DNA of 12,982 bases from Syntrophaceae bacterium. Lineage in GTDB: Bacteria; Desulfobacterota; Syntrophorhabdia; Syntrophorhabdales; WCHB1-27. Position 1 is the first letter of the stretch; every line of letters begins with the position of its first letter. The stretch is taken from the NCBI GenBank assembly GCA_003165115.1, contig PLSJ01000354.1, positions 1-12,982 of the forward strand. Direction: 5' to 3'. Positions 7,973 to 12,982 of the stretch are shown in pieces. Under the pieces are notes generated by a model. It was not told the DNA's origin. It did no database searches and was given only the letters and a program-made list of their open reading frames with translations. Both the position numbers and the translations under genes were made by a program.

Positions 7973-7997
7973 GGGCGGTAGGATGTCCCTACCGCCC
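7973..7997. terminator. Strong hairpin after the histidine phosphatase gene
   Basis: A perfect 10-bp GC-rich stem (7973-7982 with 7988-7997) closes a 5-nt loop, beginning 12 bases after the stop codon at 7961. There is no T-run after it on either strand, so it is not a textbook intrinsic terminator. It may pause or protect the 3' end of the upstream message, or partly terminate before the pseudogene. The structure is certain; the function is inferred. Confidence 0.5.
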
Positions 7998-8032
7998 GCC
8001 CAGAATATGGTTATTGAACAGGGACATTGAAC

Positions 8033-8887
8033 ATGAATTGCAAAGGCTTTAGGCTTCTCGGCTTGATCCTCGCCGTGATACTCCAACTGCTGCCCGCCTC
8101 GTGCGGAAGCAGCGGGAGCAACGCCGACCCCCCCGGCCGGAACAAACGTGGTGGTGATAGGACTCAATACGGTCATGTTTTTCCCTCCCCCTCCCGGCAG
8201 CGACACGGCGAGCGCGGTTGCCGACCAGCTTGCCTGGTTCGATTCAACCCTCGCTTCGGCACAGGCCAGGGGCAAGAAAGTGTGGCTCCTGATGCATATA
8301 CCCCCGGGCGCAAATATACTCGCGAACGCCCAGGTCTTCGATAGCAACGGTTACCTCGCGCCTGCCACGACCACGATGATGTGGAGCCAGGATTATCAGA
8401 CGAGTTTTCTGCAAATACTTTCTAAATATCCGGGTCTTATCACCATGGAGCTCGCCGCGCATACCCATATGGACGAATACCGTATCATGGCGCCTCACCA
8501 TGTGCTCGAATTGACGCCCGGCATAACTCCACGCTCCGGCAATGACCCAGCTTTCAAGGTTTTCACCTTTTCCCAGGATACATTGACAGCCACAGACTAC
8601 ACTTCCCTGAACTATGACCTCGCGACGACGCAGGGACAATTCTCCGGCTATTACACTTTCTCGACGGCGTATAACCTGCAAGGCCCTTTGAATGATTCTC
8701 TGGCGCAGCTTTATCCATTACTTGCCCGGACAGCGCAAGACGGGCACCTTACGAAGGGCAGTATTTTTCCGGTCGTAGTTACTCTCAAGCCTTTAATCCG
8801 ATTACCTCCCTGAACTGGCCGGTATTCCGGTGCGGCATTGGAAAAATGGACCAACAGGGATTTATCGATTGCGTGAACGCCCCTTGA
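8033..8887 (+). pseudogene. Pseudogene of the ASMase-like lipoprotein phosphodiesterase
   Basis: This is a broken paralogue of the gene at 5015-6457. The start (ATG 8033, or TTG 8027) encodes the matching signal peptide with lipobox PASC and the same SGSNADPPG linker. At about 8135-8140 the sequence jumps to the part matching 5691 onward, so about 565 nt are missing and the frame shifts. The lost segment holds the D-x-H, GD and GNxD metal motifs. The middle frame (from a GTG at 8148) keeps MHIPPGA and HTHMDE and is about three-quarters identical to the intact copy. One base is missing near 8726-8727, which ends that frame at 8813. In the frame of the original start, the tail continues with CGIGKMDQQGFIDCVNAP to a stop at 8885-8887. 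Two lesions in otherwise well-kept sequence suggest recent inactivation, unless assembly errors explain them. An 8148-8813 fragment could still be translated but would lack half the active site. Confidence 0.9.
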
Positions 8888-9068
8888 TCTTCACCAGCAC
8901 GGGATCGCTTTCGCCCCAAGATATGATTACACATAATGCCCTGCTCCGGCCGCGGACAAGGAGTAAGGATGTCCCGCCCCTGATAAACGCGTCCTGAAAC
9001 CGCATAGATTGGCTGTAGCACTAAAGAATTGCGCCGGTTCTGCCGATAACCATCATTGGGAGTATGAA
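8888..9068 (+). other. Intergenic region ahead of the HD-GYP gene
   Basis: This 181-nt gap separates the pseudogene from the HD-GYP gene. No convincing terminator, promoter pair or RNA structure was seen. The HD-GYP frame stays open upstream to a TTG at 9009, but the better start is ATG 9069, preceded by GGGAG at 9058-9062. The gap is much longer than those within the phosphatase run, which suggests a separate transcription unit. Confidence 0.5.
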
Positions 9069-10661
9069 ATGCCGGCCGTGCGGCTCGCCGACCGCCCGCC
9101 TTCAATGCTGCCCTCATCAAAAAGGAGGCCTATTATTCGCGGATCCACGCAGCAGTCCGATGATGCCGAAGCCCTCTTGAGGATGATCTTCGGGCTGTCG
9201 ACGAACTTCATAAGTCTTCCCCCCGACGATGTCGACGATGGGATAAACGACGTGCTCAAGGCCATAGGAACGTTTGCCCTCGTCGACCGGAGCGGCGTCT
9301 TTCAATTCAGCGAAAATGGCGATAAAGTCGGCAGGACGCACGAGTGGTCTTCAAACGGGGCGGCGGGAAGGCCGGAGTATGTGCCGGCGGAGAGCCTTTC
9401 ATGGCTTTGCGGGAGGATAAAGAGCTGCGAGGTGGTCCATATTCCCGACGTGTGGAAACTGCCGGCCGAGGCGACGAGCGAAAAAGTCGAATTCCTGCGC
9501 ATAGGCCTTCGATCGATCGTCGCCGTTCCGATAGTATCGGGCTATTCCGTTATCGGCTTCATCGAATTCGAGAGTTTCCACGAAGACAAGGTCTGGTCCG
9601 ACAACATCATTTCCATGCTGAAGATAGTGGGGGAGATCTTTGCTTTCGCCCTGTCGAGAAAACGCATCACCGAGGCGCTGAAGCAAAGCGAGTCCAAATA
9701 CAAGATACTCTTCGAACATGCCAATGACGCCATTTTCCTTATCGGAGGAGGGAGGTTCGTTGAATGCAACCCGAAGGGACTGAGTATGTTTGACTGCGCC
9801 AGGGAGGAGATCATCGGGCGGTCTCCGACAGAATTCTCACCTCCGACCCAACCGGACGGGAGCGATTCGAAAGAAGAAATCTTCCGAAAAGCTCACCTCG
9901 CCCTTTCGGGTGTGCCCCAATTCTTCGAATGGAAACACCGGCGGCGCGGGGGAACGCTTTTTGACGCGGAGATAAGCTTCAGCCGCGCGGAACTCGGCAA
10001 GGAGGTCTTCCTGCAGGCCGTGGTGCGCGACGTGACCGACAGGAAGCAGGCAGAGGAAGAACTGGCCTCCACGCTGAAGAACCTCCGGAAAGCCATGGGG
10101 GGGACGATCCAGGCAATCGTGCATGTCGTGGAAACGAGGGACCCCTATACGGCGGGACATCAGAACCGGGTGGCAGACCTCGCCGGCGCCATAGCCATCG
10201 AAATGGACCTCCCGGCCGACATGGTCGAAGGGATACGCACGGCGGGCATAATCCACGATATCGGGAAGATATCCGTCCCTGCGGAGATACTCTCCAAGCC
10301 GGGAAAACTATCGCAAAAGGAATTCGAGCTCATCAAGGACCATCCACAGACCGGATACGAAGTGCTCAAGGACGTCGAGTTCCCCTGGCCCATCGCGCAG
10401 ATCATCCGGCAGCACCATGAAAAGCTGGACGGCTCGGGTTATCCGCTGGGCTTGAGGGCAGACGAGGTGCTGCTCGAGGCACGGATCATTACCGTTGCGG
10501 ATGTGATCGAAGCGATAGCGTCGCACCGCCCTTACAGACCCGCCCGGGGCATCGAGGCGGCCCTGTCCGAGGTGGAGCAGAACAAGGGGGTCCTGTACGA
10601 CGCCTCGGTAGTCGATGCGTGTATGAGGCTGTTTAAAGAAAAGGCATACAAGCTCCGCTGA
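9069..10661 (+). CDS. GAF-PAS-HD-GYP protein, predicted cyclic-di-GMP phosphodiesterase
   Basis: This 530-residue cytoplasmic signalling protein has no membrane segment or signal peptide. Domains in order: a GAF sensor (about 20-195, with LRSIVAVPI and VIGFIEFES strands), a PAS domain (about 205-325, ending in the typical DVTDRKQAEEEL helix), and an HD-GYP domain (about 340-530). The catalytic set is complete: H396-D397-I-G-K400, H449-H450-E451-x-x-D454-G-S-G-Y-P459. The GYP motif is intact, so breakdown of c-di-GMP to pGpG or GMP is expected for the family. The signal sensed by the GAF and PAS domains is unknown, and no heme or flavin ligand stands out. The start at 9069 is preferred over TTG 9009 because of GGGAG seven bases upstream. 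It lies downstream of the phosphatase run on the same strand, but a functional link is not shown. Confidence 0.9.
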   Translation: MPAVRLADRPPSMLPSSKRRPIIRGSTQQSDDAEALLRMIFGLSTNFISLPPDDVDDGINDVLKAIGTFALVDRSGVFQFSENGDKVGRTHEWSSNGAAGRPEYVPAESLSWLCGRIKSCEVVHIPDVWKLPAEATSEKVEFLRIGLRSIVAVPIVSGYSVIGFIEFESFHEDKVWSDNIISMLKIVGEIFAFALSRKRITEALKQSESKYKILFEHANDAIFLIGGGRFVECNPKGLSMFDCAREEIIGRSPTEFSPPTQPDGSDSKEEIFRKAHLALSGVPQFFEWKHRRRGGTLFDAEISFSRAELGKEVFLQAVVRDVTDRKQAEEELASTLKNLRKAMGGTIQAIVHVVETRDPYTAGHQNRVADLAGAIAIEMDLPADMVEGIRTAGIIHDIGKISVPAEILSKPGKLSQKEFELIKDHPQTGYEVLKDVEFPWPIAQIIRQHHEKLDGSGYPLGLRADEVLLEARIITVADVIEAIASHRPYRPARGIEAALSEVEQNKGVLYDASVVDACMRLFKEKAYKLR

Positions 10662-10675
10662 AGACGCCGGCTTCA
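10659..10675. other. Small palindrome joining two convergent stop codons
   Basis: TGAAG (10659-10663) and CTTCA (10671-10675) form an inverted repeat with a central GCCGGC (10666-10671). The plus-strand stop of the HD-GYP gene and the minus-strand stop of the helicase gene are the outer bases of the two arms. Only 11 bases separate the coding regions. There is no T-run; it may act as a weak two-way end signal, but the stem is short. Confidence 0.3.
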
Positions 10676-12688
10676 CTTGAAGGAGTCGAGCAGCCTCGAC
10701 AGGAATTCCTTTTTGTCGAAACCCGATCCCGGACCTTCGTCGGGCGCCTGCCCGGAAGGGGAGAACGGGTGGTTTTGATCGAGACAGGCCCGGACGTTCG
10801 CGACATCGACAAAGCGGGAAAGGCGGTTAAAGGTGCGGATCCCGCTGTTCCGGCCCTCGTGGTGGGCAAGGATGTAAAGCCTCTCCCTGGCCCTCGTTAT
10901 GGCGACATAGAGCAACCGGTGCTCCTCCTCCAGGCCCTCGGCGTCATGCGTCGTATAGCTGGAGGGAAGGACACCGTCGACGGCGCCGATGAGAAAGACG
11001 TTGCGCCATTCGAGACCTTTTGCCGAGTGGATCGTGGAGAGTATGAGCGGTCTCTCCCAGATCGTGTCGTGAAAATCCTTCACGCCCCGCTCCGGCGGCT
11101 CCATCGCGAGGTCGACCAGGAGGTCCCGTATCGAGGCGTATCGTTCGGCGATCTGGCTGACGGCCTCTAAGTCGTTCTTGCGGAGGTGCCAGTCGAGGTC
11201 GAACTTCTCCCGCAGGATGGGGTGGTAATAGTCTACGACCGCCTGGCACTTTTCACCCGGACTCGTGGCCCTCTGCCCTAATGACAGCAGCTTCCCCAGG
11301 TCGGCAAGACGTTTCGCGCAGCCGCCGCCCGCCTTGGCGTGCCGCTCGATGACGTTGCCGATGATGGAGTCGAGCGTCGGATGACCGGCGATTTCCCCGA
11401 GGAGAGTCTCCGCGGTCTTCGGGCCGACGCCCGGCACGAGCAGGAGCACCCGCATCCAGGCGAGCTCGTCTTTCGGGTTTTCGAAAAGCTTCAGATGGGC
11501 GACGACATCCTTCACATGGGCGGTTTCGTAGAACTTGAGGCCGCCGTACACGGCGAAGGGGATATTCCTCCTGCCAAGCTCCGTCTGGAGAGGGATCGTG
11601 ATATAGGCCGACCGGAAGAGGATGCACTGATGGGACAGCTCCATCCCCTCGTCGTAGAAGGCCTTTACCTGCCCGGCAACCCACTCCGCCTCTTCGTACG
11701 CGTCTTTGAAGTAAATCAGCCATGGCTTCTCACCGGATTCCTTTTTGGCCGCGCGCAGGCATTTCTCGTATTTATTCGGCATGTTGTCGAGGACGGCGTT
11801 GCCCACATCCAGAATGGCCTGGGTGCTCCTGTAATTCTCTTCCAGCTTGATAATACGGCACCCCGGAAACCTCTCCGGGAAGCCCATTATGTTCATGTGG
11901 GAAGCACCCCGGAAAGAGTAGACGGATTGGGCGCCATCCCCCACCACCAGTATCCGCCGGTGCCCTTCGGCCAGGTGATAGGCGATGGCTGCCTGCATGA
12001 TGTTGGTGTCCTGGAACTCGTCTACCATCACATACTGATAAGATCGGGAAAGTTGGGCGCGGATGTCACCGTTTTCCAGCAGGATCTTCAGGTAAAGGAG
12101 AAGATCGTCGTAGTCCAGACACTGGGACGCGATCTTGTACTCCATATACTTTTGCCGGAGCGTCTGTATCTCGTCGAGGTACTGGTCGAAGCCCGGATAG
12201 TACCTCTCGAGTACGTCTTCGAGGGGGATTCCCTTGTTGAGGGCCATGCTGAGGATCTTTCTGAGCATATCCTTTCTCGGACGCCTTTTCTCGTGAGCGT
12301 AAAACCCGAGCCGGACCGCGCATCTCTGTATCGCCTCCTCCGCATCGGCCTCGTCGTAAATGGTGAAGCTGTTCGGAAAGCCGAAACAATCGCTGTATGT
12401 CCGCAGCACCTTGTTGGCAAAGGAGTGGAAAGTCCCGCCCTCCACGCCCCTGCACCTCGGATCGCTCTTCGCGGCCCTCGATATCATCTCGCGTGCGGCC
12501 CGCCTGGTGAACGTAAGGAGCAGGATAGAGGCGGGGTTGATGCCGCCCTCCACGAGGTAGCGGACCCGAAAGTCTATCACCCTCGTCTTGCCGCTTCCCG
12601 CTCCCGCGATAACGAGCACGGGACCCTCGATGCTCGTCACGGCCTCGTATTGCGCGTCGTTAAGCTGCTCTCTCATTTCCCGGTTCAT
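10673..12688 (-). CDS. UvrD/Rep/PcrA-type superfamily 1A DNA helicase
   Basis: This 671-residue protein is an ATP-dependent 3'-5' DNA helicase by family, close in length to E. coli Rep and a little shorter than UvrD or PcrA. Motifs in order: Walker A GAGSGKT (29-35), Ia LLTFTRRAA (56-64), a TFHSFA element (85-90), Walker B DEFQD (222-226), III GDGAQSVYSFRGA (249-261), IV region EENYRST (282-288), V STIHSAKGLEW (551-561), and VI YVAITRARERL (594-604). All ATPase motifs are intact. It should act in DNA repair or replication restart, as is known for the family. The C-terminus lacks the long PcrA/UvrD tail. The start is uncertain: ATG 12688 has no ribosome site but sits just after a TATAAT, while the ATG at 12676 is a reasonable alternative. 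Which of UvrD, Rep or PcrA it corresponds to cannot be told, so no symbol is given. Its 3' end converges on the HD-GYP gene. Confidence 0.93.
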   Translation of the reverse strand: MNREMREQLNDAQYEAVTSIEGPVLVIAGAGSGKTRVIDFRVRYLVEGGINPASILLLTFTRRAAREMISRAAKSDPRCRGVEGGTFHSFANKVLRTYSDCFGFPNSFTIYDEADAEEAIQRCAVRLGFYAHEKRRPRKDMLRKILSMALNKGIPLEDVLERYYPGFDQYLDEIQTLRQKYMEYKIASQCLDYDDLLLYLKILLENGDIRAQLSRSYQYVMVDEFQDTNIMQAAIAYHLAEGHRRILVVGDGAQSVYSFRGASHMNIMGFPERFPGCRIIKLEENYRSTQAILDVGNAVLDNMPNKYEKCLRAAKKESGEKPWLIYFKDAYEEAEWVAGQVKAFYDEGMELSHQCILFRSAYITIPLQTELGRRNIPFAVYGGLKFYETAHVKDVVAHLKLFENPKDELAWMRVLLLVPGVGPKTAETLLGEIAGHPTLDSIIGNVIERHAKAGGGCAKRLADLGKLLSLGQRATSPGEKCQAVVDYYHPILREKFDLDWHLRKNDLEAVSQIAERYASIRDLLVDLAMEPPERGVKDFHDTIWERPLILSTIHSAKGLEWRNVFLIGAVDGVLPSSYTTHDAEGLEEEHRLLYVAITRARERLYILAHHEGRNSGIRTFNRLSRFVDVANVRACLDQNHPFSPSGQAPDEGPGSGFDKKEFLSRLLDSFK

Positions 12689-12698
12689 GGTATCGGTG

Positions 12699-12704
12699 AT
12701 TATA
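12699..12704 (-). promoter_or_regulatory. Possible -10 element of the helicase gene
   Basis: A perfect TATAAT on the minus strand ends ten bases before the ATG at 12688. No good -35 box sits 16-18 bases upstream. If used, transcription would begin almost at the start codon, giving a leaderless or nearly leaderless message. This fits the lack of a ribosome site, but a chance match in an AT-rich gap is also possible. Confidence 0.35.
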
Positions 12705-12912
12705 ACTCAGAGCAACCGTACTATACCAGCCCGTTAAAAGGGAGGGCGAAGGGACGTGGCCACGGCCTTATTGCGATGGGTTGACCGAGTTTTTTCACCT
12801 GCGCAGACGGATTATGCGAAAATAACGGCAGGAAGAGACGTAGCAGACATGCGGCAATAATGAAGGTGCAGCTTCTCACGGACTGCTTTCACCCGTACGG
12901 CGCGCCCGACCC
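12705..12912. other. Intergenic region right of the helicase gene
   Basis: This gap of about 200 nt lies between the helicase start and the tail of the next minus-strand gene. I saw no RNA gene, strong terminator or repeat. It is more AT-rich near 12800-12825. The spacing suggests the helicase has its own promoter. Confidence 0.5.
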
Positions 12913-12982
12913 TTACGCCTTGCTCTCGAACTTTTCGACCACCGACCTGTACTTCTCGTGGATCAGCTTTCTGTCGAACTCC
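12913..12982 (-). CDS. 3' end of a minus-strand gene (partial, unidentified)
   Basis: Reading leftward from the right edge, a minus-strand frame gives about 22 residues, FDRKLIHEKYRSVVEKFES within them, then TAA at 12915-12913. The composition is charged and helix-like, and third codon positions are nearly all G or C, typical of a protein C-terminus in this genome. The overlapping plus-strand frame from ATG 12860 is also open to the edge, but it has no ribosome site and looks like an antisense shadow. The family cannot be named from so little. Confidence 0.5.
   Translation of the reverse strand, partial: EFDRKLIHEKYRSVVEKFESKA

Noticed and set aside
362..8887. The repeated phosphatase genes as a mobile or phage island
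   Set aside because: There is no transposase, integrase, tRNA, terminal repeat or composition break. Local gene duplication explains the paralogues.
11339..12784. A 481-codon plus-strand open frame opposite the helicase gene
   Set aside because: It is antisense to a complete helicase with all motifs. Its length reflects the GC-rich third positions of the real gene, and the protein shows no domain.
12860..12982. A plus-strand frame from ATG 12860 open to the right edge
   Set aside because: It has no ribosome site, and the opposite strand gives a more protein-like C-terminus with a stop at 12915-12913.

Overview
The window comes from a GC-rich (roughly 60%) Gram-negative bacterium. The evidence is Sec and lipoprotein signal peptides, strong purine-rich Shine-Dalgarno sites, and many ATA and AGG codons despite the high GC. 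This is compatible with a Desulfobacterota (Deltaproteobacteria)-type genome, but no phylogenetic marker in the window proves it.

Layout. Positions 1-361 hold the possible 5' end of a divergent minus-strand gene and a stretch of overlapping inverted repeats (104-183), followed by the leader of the main gene run. Positions 362-8887 hold six same-strand units with short gaps (23-71 nt): (1) a lipoprotein metallophosphoesterase, (2) its secreted paralogue without a lipobox, (3) a secreted HAD-type phosphatase, (4) a lipoprotein acid-sphingomyelinase-like phosphodiesterase, (5) a lipoprotein histidine phosphatase with a degenerate extra phosphatase-like half, and (6) a pseudogene copy of unit 4 that lost about 565 bp internally and one base near its 3' end. 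A strong hairpin (7973-7997) separates units 5 and 6. After a 181-nt gap comes a cytoplasmic GAF-PAS-HD-GYP protein (9069-10661), a predicted cyclic-di-GMP phosphodiesterase. Convergent to it is a UvrD/Rep/PcrA-type DNA helicase on the minus strand (10673-12688). The right edge carries the apparent 3' tail of another minus-strand gene (12913-12982).

How the genes work together. Five intact neighbouring genes encode exported phosphoesterases from several unrelated catalytic classes: two kinds of calcineurin-like enzyme, one HAD and one histidine phosphatase. Together they look like an extracytoplasmic, largely lipid-anchored dephosphorylation set, perhaps for phosphate or organophosphate (phospholipid head-group, polyphosphate or nucleotide) scavenging. 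The substrate is not visible in the sequence, and no transporter, regulator or clear Pho box is present. The HD-GYP protein and helicase look like unrelated neighbours. No rRNA, tRNA, CRISPR array or insertion sequence was seen.
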